From positions 12,846,382 to 12,910,381 of the forward strand of contig NC_049994.1 of assembly GCF_000003815.2 (NCBI RefSeq): a DNA stretch of 64,000 nucleotides, in the 5' to 3' direction. Numbering within the stretch: position 1 is the stretch's first letter; each line of letters opens with the position of its first letter. Below are positions 1 through 9,010 of this stretch, one piece after another. The position numbers were made by a program, and so were the translations under genes. Source of the stretch: Branchiostoma floridae (Eukaryota > Chordata > Leptocardii > Amphioxiformes > Branchiostomatidae). The notes below the pieces were generated by a model that did not search any database, had not been told where the DNA came from, and saw only the letters and a list, made by a program, of their open reading frames with translations.

Positions 1-484
1 CCAACCCCACTTATATACATCTGCTCGGAGATTAGCATTAGAGTGACAGTATTTCCTGTCAAGAAACCGTACAACTGTCAAGAACACGAAAACGTACCAT
101 TATCCAAAAACATCTAGGAGTTGTGCAGAATTGTATCGCATTCAAACCATACTGCAGGATATCAGAATCTTTTCGGAGAACATGCATATAATTTCTGACA
201 GATATTAGTCTTCAATCAGACGTGTCAGCTCAAGGAGCTTTTATCCTTGGTCAGCTGGATTAAAAAATGAACAATTTGGCCAAACAGGGACAAATAAGTT
301 GCCATGGGCTTTCCGCAGTCACTGACAGTCTTTTGCAGTATATCCCGCGTCTAATCGCCGGACAATTACCTCCTACTAGGCTTTTATTCCTAACTTGGCC
401 AAAGTCCCCTATTACTACTCGGCCAGGCCGGAGTCTGGTAGTGACTAGAAAGGTCTAGAAAGACATATTGTATAAGATTCTTAC
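1..484. other. Downstream of gene A exon 1, no further exon found
   Basis: The splice donor of the gene A first exon lies at 484/483 on the minus strand, so this stretch should be its first intron. I looked for a minus-strand acceptor followed by an open phase-1 frame and found none I would defend. The rest of the gene probably lies to the left of the window. Confidence 0.5.
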
Positions 485-578
485 CGTTGACCCGAACATA
501 CGGCCTTCTCAGGAGCGAAGCTTGTGCACTGAGTGCTTCCAGCGACAATACAACCAAACACAGCAGCACAAACTTCAT
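485..578 (-). CDS. Gene A, first coding exon of a secreted protein (partial)
   Basis: The exon encodes 31 residues and one extra base. It opens with a textbook signal peptide (MKFVLLCLVVLSLEALSAQA) and continues SLLRRPYVRVN before a consensus donor, G|GTAAGAAT, leaving phase 1. The start at 578 is chosen because the hydrophobic run begins there and a TACAAAA promoter element lies about 110 bases upstream; a longer in-frame ATG at 773 would place the signal peptide in mid-protein. The mature chain is cut off by the window edge, so no family can be assigned. The LLRR motif right after the predicted cleavage site could be a prohormone site, but that is a guess. Confidence 0.7.
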
Positions 579-680
579 GTTGACTTCTTCTAGCAGACGA
601 GAGATCCCCAACAGCAAGAAGAGTAGGTCAGGCCTTCCACTTGTCGTGACGCCGAGTGGTGACTGGTGAGGTTTTCTGAC

Positions 681-690
681 CCCTTTTGTA
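681..690 (-). promoter_or_regulatory. TATA-like element of gene A
   Basis: On the minus strand the bases read TACAAAAGGG. The expected initiation region, about 30 bases downstream, holds CCTCACCAGTCACC, an Inr-like setting. The ATG at 578 would then follow a leader of roughly 75 bases. This is inference from spacing. Confidence 0.45.
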
Positions 691-781
691 GGGTGCGGGG
701 GTCCGACCCAGAGGCGGCGGAAGTGAGGAAGTGAGTAGGTCGGGGACACGCACGCACGCCTCTTCCTGTCCAAAAACTGTC

Positions 782-799
782 ACGTCATCGTGATGACGT
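782..799. promoter_or_regulatory. Palindromic double CRE/ATF-like site upstream of gene A
   Basis: ACGTCATC, two spacer bases and GATGACGT form a perfect inverted pair, each arm carrying the TGACG core known for CREB/ATF factors. It lies about 95 bases upstream of the TATA-like element of gene A, a usual distance for a proximal regulatory site. Function is inferred. Confidence 0.35.
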
Positions 800-1718
800 C
801 GCACCTAGTTCGTAGGTACTAGCAAACTTCTGTCATTGAACGGTATTATAGAAATAATGCCGCTTACCTTTTATCCATTATCATTTCCAATTAGATATTT
901 GTTGTATTGGTAGGCCAGCCATGTATACATTATATTATGATGGTTATCAACTATGATATGCATGTTTTGCTTCAACATAATTAGTATGTTTCCTTTGTCA
1001 TTACATGTATTCGTTCGTTCACGTCTGTTGTTGTTTTTATTTTGTTACCTAATGAGCAAGAGATTCCTATAAACCCTTTGTATTTTCCCCCACTTCTAGA
1101 TGAAAATTGACTTGATGTATAAACTGAAGGCATATAAAGCCGTAAAACGACGAAATGCAGTCCCCTAAAAGTAGTACAAATTGCGACAAAAAGTCAAAAC
1201 CAGATATGAGATAACTTGGACCCTACTGCTGGACTGGGACTTAATCTATACCAGCTTTCGTAAACTTTCAACATGAGGAAAATATTAAGCTAGATACTGC
1301 AGTGGGGGTGCAGTGGAAACGTTGCAATTGACCGAAAGTTTCCAATGGAGATCAACGATAGCGCTGTTTTTGTAGTAGTATCTTATTCTGCCAGTGTATG
1401 TCTTCATCATTCGACTGTCTCGTTAAATTCTTTTCAAGATTTCAGGCGATCACCCCCCCTCCCCTTTACTCGACTGACATAAGATCTCCTTGCGGATGGC
1501 ATCGGAACTGCTCATTACTAGGGGTCATTGACATTTGGTTTTTCGATTGGTGATGTAAATCTATCTGCACAGTACTACGATGTATACATTAGCCTAAATG
1601 CCGCTTTAGTATGCTCTCTTGGTCTCTTCATTGTAGTATCAACTGCAATGCAGCCCTTGGCCTTGGGCTGCGAATGTGATAGGCTTCTTTCCTCTTCTCA
1701 ATAAACCATTACTACTAC
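800..1718. other. Intergenic, no gene seen
   Basis: AT-rich spacer without a convincing exon. The last 80 bases, up to the gap, read like the 3' end of a repeat and finish in ACTACTAC at the gap edge, which suggests that a simple repeat caused the assembly break. Confidence 0.4.
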
Positions 1719-2214
1719 NNNNNNNNNNNNNNNNNNNNNNNNNNNNNNNNNNNNNNNNNNNNNNNNNNNNNNNNNNNNNNNNNNNNNNNNNNNNNNNNNN
1801 NNNNNNNNNNNNNNNNNNNNNNNNNNNNNNNNNNNNNNNNNNNNNNNNNNNNNNNNNNNNNNNNNNNNNNNNNNNNNNNNNNNNNNNNNNNNNNNNNNNN
1901 NNNNNNNNNNNNNNNNNNNNNNNNNNNNNNNNNNNNNNNNNNNNNNNNNNNNNNNNNNNNNNNNNNNNNNNNNNNNNNNNNNNNNNNNNNNNNNNNNNNN
2001 NNNNNNNNNNNNNNNNNNNNNNNNNNNNNNNNNNNNNNNNNNNNNNNNNNNNNNNNNNNNNNNNNNNNNNNNNNNNNNNNNNNNNNNNNNNNNNNNNNNN
2101 NNNNNNNNNNNNNNNNNNNNNNNNNNNNNNNNNNNNNNNNNNNNNNNNNNNNNNNNNNNNNNNNNNNNNNNNNNNNNNNNNNNNNNNNNNNNNNNNNNNN
2201 NNNNNNNNNNNNNN
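1719..2214. other. Assembly gap (496 N)
   Basis: Run of undetermined bases. Open frames that cross it are artefacts. Confidence 0.99.
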
Positions 2215-2868
2215 ATTGGTTTGCAAATATTCAATGAATGTGTCTTATTACTGTTTAGTTAATGTTGTGTCAAAAAGTAAGATTTAACTTAGTGGTGTGC
2301 CGTCAGCCAATGGGGGTTCGTTAACAAAATGTCTCAGAAAGTTGTTGTACAGTATTTCTCTGTTGTTCTTTATTGTTTTGTTATCCCTCATTTATCAATT
2401 CAGTTGAAACATGTGTTTAGTGGTCAGTGATTAGTTATAACAATATACATTTGTTATTTTTATACTAACTACTATCGTTATTCTACTATCTAGTTGTTAT
2501 TTATCTATTTGGTATCATTTGGTTTTGATAGTTAGTATAGATTTTATTTTGCTTGTCTCCTTAGACTTAACTTAAAGAAATATGGTGAGTGATTCTGTGA
2601 ACTCTCACTAGTGCGTACATTCAAGTTCGCAAAGTTGTTCGACTACTACAAATAACATTGACCTGGGAACTGAGGACGAAATTGAATGTTGCTGTGAAGT
2701 AAACATACGACAAACTCGATTATGTTATCATCTTTCGTACTGCTAAGCCCGCTGAAAAGCGGATTATTAGTAGTATAGCTGCGCAAACAATGGGACGAAT
2801 GGGGAAAGACGTAGACATGTGCAAAGGACGGGACAAGTGAAGTCTGGAGTTGTTATGAAGTAAACGGC
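2215..2868. other. Intergenic, AT-rich, no gene seen
   Basis: I see no exon, promoter or repeat with clear borders. The right end meets the polyadenylation signal of gene B. Confidence 0.4.
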
Positions 2869-2874
2869 TTTATT
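2869..2874 (-). terminator. Polyadenylation signal of gene B
   Basis: AATAAA on the minus strand (in AATTAAATAAAGCCG), about 24 bases after the predicted stop codon of the terminal exon at 2898. Signal and spacing support that exon as the end of gene B. Confidence 0.6.
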
Positions 2875-2897
2875 TAATTGAAAATAGCAATCTTATA

Positions 2898-2932
2898 TCA
2901 AATCCCACGTTTCTTCAACATAGACGCGTCCT
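2898..2932 (-). CDS. Gene B, predicted terminal exon
   Basis: A very strong minus-strand acceptor (long pyrimidine tract ending TTTCTTACAG) is followed by 35 bases that, entered in phase 1, read (x)DASMLKKRGI and stop. AATAAA follows closely. Spliced to the donor at 3735, the joined codon is Glu and the frame stays open to this stop. Spliced to the GTACGT donor at 3394, the one left-over base T plus AG would make a TAG stop directly after the last Cys of the Tg1 module. Read in phase 2 the exon would instead end WDLI. The exon itself is well supported; which reading is used is not decided by the sequence. Confidence 0.5.
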
Positions 2933-3393
2933 CTGTAAGAAATGAGAAGAAAAGAAGAAAATCTTCACTCGGAGTGAAACTATCATCATGAAATTGAATA
3001 CAGGTAGTACATATGTAGCATAAAAAGCATTTGCAAATAAAAACTAATAAAAAATTGTGTCAGCTACTCAACATCACATCATAGATACAAAATTTGTTCT
3101 TGTTGCCTTCAGTTACACATGTCCCTTTTCCCGTTTTTTCATGCGGGGAGGGGGTTTGAACTCATGCTGCAACTTCATGCAGATGTATTTGTAAATTTAT
3201 TAATTTGTTAAGTGTAGGTACAAAGTTTAAATCACATGGTATCGTTGAATATCTTACTTTCCATTGTACAAGTGGCGGCGTTGATATAAGTTGTCACAAC
3301 TTTAGCTCACAGTCTCTGTACTTTTATTTGTATTTTTCCACGTCATCTTCTTGAATAAAATATAAGAAAAAAAAGAAGAAAACTGTGACGTAC

Positions 3394-3488
3394 AACAGGT
3401 GAGGGTATCGACATCCGCGATGCTGACTTCCGTCCCGGACATCAGTTGTCCCGTAGAGTCCGCGCATGAGCAGACGGACCCGTGGCAC
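3394..3488 (-). pseudogene. Gene B, severed C-terminal half of a thyroglobulin type-1 module
   Basis: Read on the minus strand in the frame of the exon at 3735-3839, this stretch begins with the second copy of the duplicated 9-bp target and encodes GSVCSCADSTGQLMSGTE and then VSIADVDTLTC. That is the expected second half of a Tg1 domain: the CxC motif where CWCV is usual, a G..M.GT loop and a final Cys. A consensus donor (T|GTACGT) follows and would keep the 1-1 phase symmetry typical of Tg1 exons. A 245-bp TIR element now separates it from its first half. Read straight through that element the frame meets TAA, so in this haplotype the half is probably not translated as part of the domain. 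Confidence 0.6.
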
Positions 3489-3733
3489 TAGCCTGGATAC
3501 CAGTCCCTCGCTCTATACTATAGCCCTTTCGCGGTAATGTATAATCCTTATGCCAGGGAAGGTCCAAGCCCCAGTCTCTATTTGCACTCAGAGGTAATGG
3601 CATCCAGTTTCTGATAACTATACGCTGTGCGAGAGATAATCAGGGCCCGCGTGCTGTGTTTGGCGGCGGGGCTAATCGGTTGCCGGCCCGAAGTGATTAG
3701 CGAGTATAGCACGGCGGTCTGGATACCAGGCTA
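3489..3733. mobile_element. TIR element (TAGCCTGG family) inserted in a Tg1 exon
   Basis: The element begins TAGCCTGGATACCAG and ends with the inverted CTGGATACCAGGCTA. It is flanked by an exact 9-bp direct repeat, CCGTGGCAC, at 3480-3488 and 3734-3742, a target-site duplication. At 245 bp without coding capacity it is a non-autonomous MITE. Its right end supplies, on the minus strand, the GTAGCC that now follows the truncated Tg1 exon. Related termini occur at 8623, 12458, 51764 and 60289. An 8-9-bp duplication points to a hAT-like or similar transposase, but the family is not proven. Confidence 0.85.
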
Positions 3734-3734
3734 C

Positions 3735-3839
3735 CGTGGCACTGGACCGGCGCGTAGTTCCCCGTCGGGTCGCACTTAGGCACGAAGGCGCCCAGCATCG
3801 GCGGCTGGGACAGCACGGTGTTCTGCTGACGGGCACAGG
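3735..3839 (-). CDS. Gene B, N-terminal half of a thyroglobulin type-1 module
   Basis: After the acceptor TGTTCACAG the exon reads CARQQNTVLSQPPMLGAF, then VPKCDPTGNYAPVQCH. This is the hallmark start of a Tg1 repeat: first Cys, then GAFVPxCDxxGxYxPVQCHG. Entry is in phase 1, as in other Tg1 exons. The sequence stops being Tg1 exactly at the duplicated target of the TIR element (3489-3733), where GTAGCC from the element follows directly and could act as a weak donor. Splicing from it to the acceptor at 2932 keeps an open frame and yields a module ending at QCH. Tg1 domains are known in IGFBPs, nidogen, SMOC and thyropin protease inhibitors; a function here is inferred only from that membership. 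Confidence 0.8.
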
Positions 3840-4021
3840 CTGTGAACAGGTACAGATTTTAGTGTTAGACATTTAATACAAAGATGAGGGTATACGCAGC
3901 GTTATAGCTGCCAGCATAGATATGAAATGATAGTCTTTTGTACTAGCAATCATCACTCTATCTATTACGAATATACTGAAGCCGAATCATGCCCTGGATG
4001 CTAGACTACCTAGCTGTATGA

Positions 4022-4220
4022 TACTCTCCAAGCAGAGGTTAGGCCCCGGCTGTTTTTTTAAACGTTTTTTTAGTAGTTTTTATTGGGCTTTCTATTTTGT
4101 CATTTTTCTTGAAGTACGCCAGTTAGGTTTTGACACAGCAAGATAAAATACAAAATAGAAAGCCTGATAAAAACGACTAAAAAACAGCCGGAGCCTAACC
4201 TCTGCTTTGCTTTGAGAGTA
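4022..4220. mobile_element. MITE, TACTCTCCAAGCAGAGG family, copy 1
   Basis: Near-perfect palindrome of 199 bp beginning TACTCTCCAAGCAGAGGTT and ending in the inverted AACCTCTGCTT...GAGAGTA. The arms include GGCTTTCTATTTTGT and its inverse. It lies in an intron of gene B. Further copies are at 20138, 22779 and 30975. Confidence 0.75.
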
Positions 4221-4367
4221 GCTGTACGATACTTTTACATGTATGTTTTGCCTTTGTTATGATCTATACCTAGGTCGGTTGGGCACAAACGTACAAATAT
4301 AAAGGTCTTCTATTTTGTAAAAGTTGGCATTAATGTACTGTAATGACGGTCATTTCTCCAGTTTACT

Positions 4368-4595
4368 NNNNNNNNNNNNNNNNNNNNNNNNNNNNNNNNN
4401 NNNNNNNNNNNNNNNNNNNNNNNNNNNNNNNNNNNNNNNNNNNNNNNNNNNNNNNNNNNNNNNNNNNNNNNNNNNNNNNNNNNNNNNNNNNNNNNNNNNN
4501 NNNNNNNNNNNNNNNNNNNNNNNNNNNNNNNNNNNNNNNNNNNNNNNNNNNNNNNNNNNNNNNNNNNNNNNNNNNNNNNNNNNNNNNNNNNNNNN
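4368..4595. other. Assembly gap (228 N) inside gene B
   Basis: Undetermined bases. The exon at 4907-5036 ends in phase 2 in mid-domain, and the next identifiable exon starts in phase 1 with a new Tg1 module. An exon carrying the CWCV half of the first Tg1 module is therefore missing and may lie in this gap. Confidence 0.95.
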
Positions 4596-4906
4596 CTAGA
4601 AGGAGGTATCCTTTCTTCTGTAAAAATAGGTAGATAAGTCACAAGACGTTTAGACCTTAGAACCAGTATCATAGAGGAAAGGTTAAACTCAGCACCTATT
4701 CTTTCTTATTCAAGTACGTATATTGATATCTTTTTTGAACTTCTTTATTGATAAGTCAAGTTGTATCAGTATATCACTTACGAAAGTTGCAGTACTTTTG
4801 TTGCGTCAACAAAGATGACATATTTAGAGATGTTCACTGCACGCTTAAGACTATACTTATTTGTACTAATGATCCAGCTGTGAGACACTTAAAACGGTCC
4901 ACTCAC

Positions 4907-5036
4907 TTGGACCCTGCGCACTGTTTCGCGGACCAGCTGCCGTCAGCTTCACAGTCGGGCAGGTGAGCCCCAAACAGCGGTTGGTCCATGGCTGTTAACA
5001 TGGCGGCCTGTTCTTCCTTCAACTCAGCACAGGTCT
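4907..5036 (-). CDS. Gene B, exon with first half of thyroglobulin type-1 module 1
   Basis: The acceptor CCTTTTGTAG is followed by 130 coding bases that enter in phase 1 and leave in phase 2 at the consensus donor AA|GTGAGT. The product reads TCAELKEEQAAMLTAM, then DQPLFGAHLPDCEADGSWSA and KQCAGSK. Cys-Ala-x-Leu at the start, GAHLPDCEADGSW and QCAGS match the first half of a Tg1 module (consensus GxFxPxCxxDGxYxPxQCxGS). The second half, with the CWC motif, is not seen and probably lies in the gap at 4368-4595. The phase-2 end differs from the other Tg1 exon of this gene and places the intron inside the domain. Confidence 0.75.
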
Positions 5037-5159
5037 CTACAAAAGGAAGTATATATTTCTGACTTTTGCTGAAAAACTATACTTTCACTGGCATCATTAA
5101 ACATGTGCAGACGGATCTTTATTTCTGTCTACTACATCCTAGAGAAGATTGCTGTTTGG

Positions 5160-5282
5160 GAATAGCGGGACTCCCGCGAGAGCGGAGGGGATCTCACGAG
5201 AGGGGAGGAGATCTCATGAGAGGGTTAGGAGATCTCACGAGAGGGGAGAAGAGCTCGCGAGAGAAGTGAATTGAAGAGATCT
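5160..5282. repeat. Purine-rich tandem repeat (GAGATCTCACGAGAGGGG)n
   Basis: About five imperfect units of 18-25 bases built on GAGATCTCACGAGAGGGG fill this stretch of a gene B intron. The BglII-type AGATCT core recurs in most units. Confidence 0.7.
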
Positions 5283-5312
5283 CGCCAGAGGAGAACTTGT
5301 GTATAAACTTAC

Positions 5313-5417
5313 TCGCGATACACATCATGGACTGGAAGTCACACTTGGTGCCCTGCTCGCATTCTGACGTCGCTGGAACTCCGAGTAGTATGGTCTGGTG
5401 ACAGTTCTGGCCAAGGG
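5313..5417 (-). CDS. Gene B, exon 2, second half of the N-terminal cysteine-rich module
   Basis: A symmetric phase 1-1 exon of 105 bases with acceptor TTCCCTACCAG and donor A|GTAAGTTT. Joined to exon 1 it reads PLGQNCHQTILLGVPATSEC, then EQGTKCDFQSMMCIA. Four Cys in the order C-x14-C-x5-C-x6-C and the segment LGQNC...C..GTKC resemble the second part of an IGFBP N-terminal domain (G..CG...C..GL.C) and equally the tail of fungal protease inhibitor-1-like domains. The two families share this disulfide layout, so I keep the call general. Confidence 0.75.
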
Positions 5418-5544
5418 CTGGTAGGGAAGACATGGAAAGGACATTTTACAACAATGAAACATGCATATATTTTAGATCTACGTACTATGTGCAAAAACGA
5501 TAAAGCGTTAAATACTGACTTCCTGTAAGAGCTATACTATCTGT

Positions 5545-5845
5545 ACACAATCTGCCCACAGTCTGCCTACGATCAACATCCCAATGCAATCAACATACCA
5601 AGTACAATAAACATGCAATCACCATAATCAGTATACAATCTACCTTCAGTTATTAGCCTGTAATCGGCATACTCACAATAAGCGTGTGTATACATGCATC
5701 TGTCCTCCATACAATAAGCCTAAGATTAGCTCACAGTAAAGTTTTTGTCTACTATCAACATAAAATCAACGTGCAACCATCTTACAATCAATCTAAAGCC
5801 AATGTACACGCCACCTAAAATCAGCCTACAATCAGTCTACGTTAA
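5545..5845. repeat. Degenerate short tandem repeat (ACAATCARCAT-like)
   Basis: The stretch is built from loosely repeated 10-16-base units such as CTACAATCAACAT, TACAATAAACATG and CTACAATCAGTCTAC. It lies in the first intron of gene B between exon 1 and exon 2. Confidence 0.5.
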
Positions 5846-5881
5846 GAAATGTTTTTGAGGTTAAATTTCTGACCGACTCAC

Positions 5882-6062
5882 GGATCTGAGAAATGCACGT
5901 GTCGCAGCACCCGCACACGGACCCGCCCTCCTGGACACGCCCCTCGCAGTTCTCTGACGTCATATCCTCACACAGCATCGAGTCGCAGAAGTTGGGAGGA
6001 CAGAGGATGGCTGCGCATGCGCAGGACACCACAGACAGGAGGAAAATCGCCGATACCTTCAT
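5882..6062 (-). CDS. Gene B, exon 1: signal peptide and start of IGFBP/FPI-like cysteine-rich module
   Basis: Sixty residues and one base. MKVSAIFLLSVVSCACAA is a clear signal peptide. The mature part starts ILCPPNFCDSMLCEDMTSEN and goes on CEGRVQEGGSVCGCCDTCIS before the donor C|GTGAGTCG (phase 1). The VCGCCDTC motif is the signature of IGFBP N-domains (GCGCCxxC) and also of insect fungal protease inhibitor-1-type domains, whose CxxxxC...C......C spacing fits slightly better. Together with the downstream Tg1 modules the layout recalls IGFBPs (N-domain plus Tg1) or Tg1-bearing protease inhibitors; two Tg1 modules would be one more than an IGFBP has. A secreted binding protein or inhibitor is likely, but the ligand is unknown. 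The MKV start was chosen over an ATG at 6119 because the signal peptide begins there. A perfect NRF1-type palindrome (TGCGCATGCGCA, 6012-6023) sits inside the coding part. Confidence 0.8.
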
Positions 6063-6204
6063 GATTTCTGTATTTCTGTAAGGAGTGGGGGTTGGAATTG
6101 ATACAAAACAAAATGCCACAAATCTACCATTAATTTTAAAATAGAATGGCTACATCCCTGAGAGGAAATGGGACTCAAAGATACCTGAAATGCTTGACGT
6201 CAAA

Positions 6205-6211
6205 TCTTATA
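6205..6211 (-). promoter_or_regulatory. Possible TATA element of gene B
   Basis: TATAAGA on the minus strand, about 140 bases upstream of the gene B ATG. A perfect CRE (TGACGTCA, 6195-6202) is just downstream of it. Assignment rests on position alone. Confidence 0.3.
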
Positions 6212-6212
6212 G

Positions 6213-7128
6213 CTGGTATTGTTTTAACGAGTTTTCTCACTGCAAGGCCACATTTACTACTTCTGGGCACTTAACTAACATTCATTGTAGCAGCATCTTT
6301 TCTCCCTAAGTTAGAAAAAAACGTCAAGATTAGGTAAGTTTGACGCAACTTGCTCAACAGATCAAGCATATATTACAAAATCAGCTCGGGACATTCTCTA
6401 CCTCATATAAGAAGCTGTAGGTCTCTGCCTTTCTTTTATCTGAATTACAAGTGACGTTCATGCACCTGTATGGTCAAAAGCTACACAAAAGAACATCTGT
6501 GCTTTGCAGAACAAAGCAGGTCGATCCAACCAGCACTGACCTGGCTAGCCGCCAGCGTTAGACATGTAAACACAATGTGCACGTGCCATAAGCTTCTTTT
6601 TACAAAGCAACACGTTTCCGTCTCCATAGCAATCTGTAGCTATCAATCATGGACAATCATAGTCCCAGACCTCGTTATGCTTATTGATAAAGGTTTAAAA
6701 AGGACTTTAAACCTACATTAAAGACAGTAAGACTACAGATGTGCACATGACGCATGTTTCCATATATAGAATATGTGTAATGCGAACGCTCCCTGCCCAG
6801 TATTCTAATCATAACGGTCTCTTCCACTGCCTTTGATACGTGGCATTGTGTGTGGCATATACACAATGTATATGTATATATATAGTTGCATCAGTACTAG
6901 TATGATTGTTTTGTGTCAAATGTCCAGGCATTCTCTTTATTCTATTTCACTGCCAGACATTTTTGACAAGTATAGATCGCAGGTATTCAAACGTGTCCGC
7001 CATCTTTCTCCAGTGATATGTAAATATAGAATATTAAAGTACGCAGCAAGTAAGAGGTTCAATATGAGTTAGTTTACAATGAACTCTTAGCCAAAAATTT
7101 AGAGCTTACATGACGATCTACCAGCCAC
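6213..7128. other. Upstream of gene B, no gene seen
   Basis: The spacer has no defensible exon. A (TA)-rich run near 6865-6885 is the only simple repeat noticed. Confidence 0.4.
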
Positions 7129-7284
7129 ATATAAAAACGTAAAATGCATAAGAACTACTAAGTAATTACTACGAGGAAGCTGTACTGACCTGTTTGCTGA
7201 CTGGCTCAATGTCGTTGGAAAGTGCGAGTTGGCTTCAGTGTGACTGAGGGTAGCGTCTGACAGGTCACTGTTTATATGCACCTA
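7129..7284. repeat. Left copy of a 156-bp direct repeat flanking a LINE tail
   Basis: Nearly identical to 7881-8037 (shared core ACGAGGAAGCTGTACTGACC), differing in only a few bases. The pair brackets a 596-bp LINE 3' fragment. It reads as a very long target-site duplication or as a segmental duplication made during insertion. Confidence 0.85.
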
Positions 7285-7880
7285 ATTCTATTGAAAACAA
7301 TTCAAAGCTGTCTTTTCTTAGCAAGTCAAAAGAATGTTATGAACAAGAAACATACCTGTTATGATATAAATAATTTTGAAATTCGAAAAGCGATTACTCA
7401 GTTTAAGAATCAGCAGCCATAAATTGAATATTGAAACAGGTAGATATTACAATGTAGCCCCTGACCAAAGGTTCTGTCCTTTCTGTCCAAAGCATATTGA
7501 AGATGAATTTCACTTTTTAATGGAATGCTCTAGATACGCTATTTTAGGTAATGAGCTATTTACATTTCTCGAATACAGTACAGCAGATTTCAAGAGACTC
7601 GATGCTACAGACAGATTTGTATATATCTTTGGATGCCACGACTCCCATAATGCAAAGATAGGCAAATATATCAAAGACTGCTTTGCTATTAGAAAGAGTA
7701 ATGAATCTCATGTATAGCCCAACTCGATTGTAACACTATATCAAAGACTAATGTGTCAGCCCTTCTTGTTACGTTAATTAGGATATCAAGTCTTATTCTC
7801 TACACCTATTTTGTACTTTGTGTAACAATAATTGCCATACTTTGTACCATGTACAAATGTCGAGCAATAAAGTTCTATCT
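7285..7880 (+). mobile_element. 5'-truncated LINE (non-LTR retrotransposon) 3' end
   Basis: The frame at 7376-7717 encodes RISSHKLNIETGRYYNVAPD, then QRFCPFCPKHIEDEFHFLME and CSRYAIL. The ETGRY...R.C..C....EDE.HFL..C..Y motif is the zinc-binding tail found downstream of reverse transcriptase in many metazoan LINE and CR1/RTE-like ORF2 proteins. A short 3' UTR ends in GCAATAAAGTTCT. The same 3' UTR, inverted, is at 26537-26850, which fixes the 3' end of the family. Only the last part of ORF2 is present, so the copy is dead on arrival. Confidence 0.8.
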
Positions 7881-8037
7881 ATATAAAAACGCAAAATGCA
7901 TAAGGACTACTAAGTTATTTACTACGAGGAAGCTGTACTGACCTGTTTGCTGACTGGCTCAATGTCGTTGGAAAGTGCGAGTTGGCTTCAGTGTGACTGA
8001 GGGTAGCGTCTGACAGGTCACTGTTTATATGCACCTA
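7881..8037. repeat. Right copy of the 156-bp direct repeat
   Basis: See 7129-7284. The repeat starts directly after the LINE 3' end and stops at CCTACCATG, where similarity is lost. Confidence 0.85.
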
Positions 8038-8622
8038 CCATGGGAACGTCAGGTGGTGCTATGTACATAATGACGCAGCGCTCGGAGGCCACGGAACACA
8101 CGTAAGCAGAAAGCAGAATTAGCAAGAAGGGTTGGGTGGGTCAGCGTATTTGGTTAAGGCTGTCGCATATCTGTCGAGCTTTTATGTTAATGAGATAGGG
8201 CCAATGTGCCTGGCGCCTGCTTTCAGACGGGCGAGTCTAGATTTGTACTGGTGTCATGTTTTCATTAAAATCAAGTAGAAAATGAATTTTTTCATTCTTT
8301 ATAAAATCACAAATTAAGGTTGTGTCCAGTACCAAGACGGCAAGAGTTTTTTTTCTGCTTATTGCTTACTTAACTACTCTTAGAGACCCACTATAAAGCA
8401 CAAATGTGTCTGATAAACTGTTAAGCATGTATTTGTGAGTTATCTATTGGATACAATGTGATAATGGTAGCTTGAGGTTAAGTCTTTTTATTTCTTCCAA
8501 GTTTGTGGATGGGCTCATTTCATGTTATCAGTGTTCGTCCATGTAATAGGTGTGTTCTGTAAAAATGAATTCATAGAGTGGGAGTTTTATCATACAAAAT
8601 ACAACTAGTGCCGTGTGTGCTG
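8038..8622. other. Spacer, no gene seen
   Basis: No exon or bounded repeat recognised. Confidence 0.4.
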
Positions 8623-8720
8623 TAGCCTGGATACCAGACTCCGGCCCGATCTCAATAATATCAGGGGACCCTGCTGTAGAATTTCCTTTGGGGTATGTTG
8701 GCCCAGGAGTTTTTTGCTTG
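8623..8720. mobile_element. TAGCCTGG-family MITE, one end only
   Basis: TAGCCTGGATACCAGACTCC matches the termini of the elements at 3489 and 51764. I found no matching inverted end within 400 bases downstream, so the copy is truncated. The right border given is approximate. Confidence 0.45.
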
Positions 8721-8946
8721 CCATTCTATCTTTTTGTACAACTTCAATTACAAAACACTCTCGACAAACTGATCACAAACAGCCTACTCAAAACACGGTC
8801 CAGTATTTCTGCTTTCTGTGTAAGATGTGTGAAGAGGTATGTATTACTGGGTCGGTATTACAAGTATTTTGTTCCCCATACACTCGACAGCGCAATTACT
8901 CAATTGTTGCAAAATACCTCTCTGTAAAAATGCTAGCAATTTTCTA

Positions 8947-9010
8947 TCTCTAATTATCAAAAGCCGACCAAGTAGTGACTTAGATCTACCGTAGTAAGTC
9001 GGCTTTTGAT
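8947..9010. repeat. Small foldback with perfect arms
   Basis: TATCAAAAGCCGAC and its exact inverse GTCGGCTTTTGATA enclose about 29 bases. The arms are perfect, so a stable hairpin could form. Confidence 0.65.

Noticed and set aside
1639..2287. Open frames across the first gap
   Set aside because: They consist almost entirely of undetermined bases.
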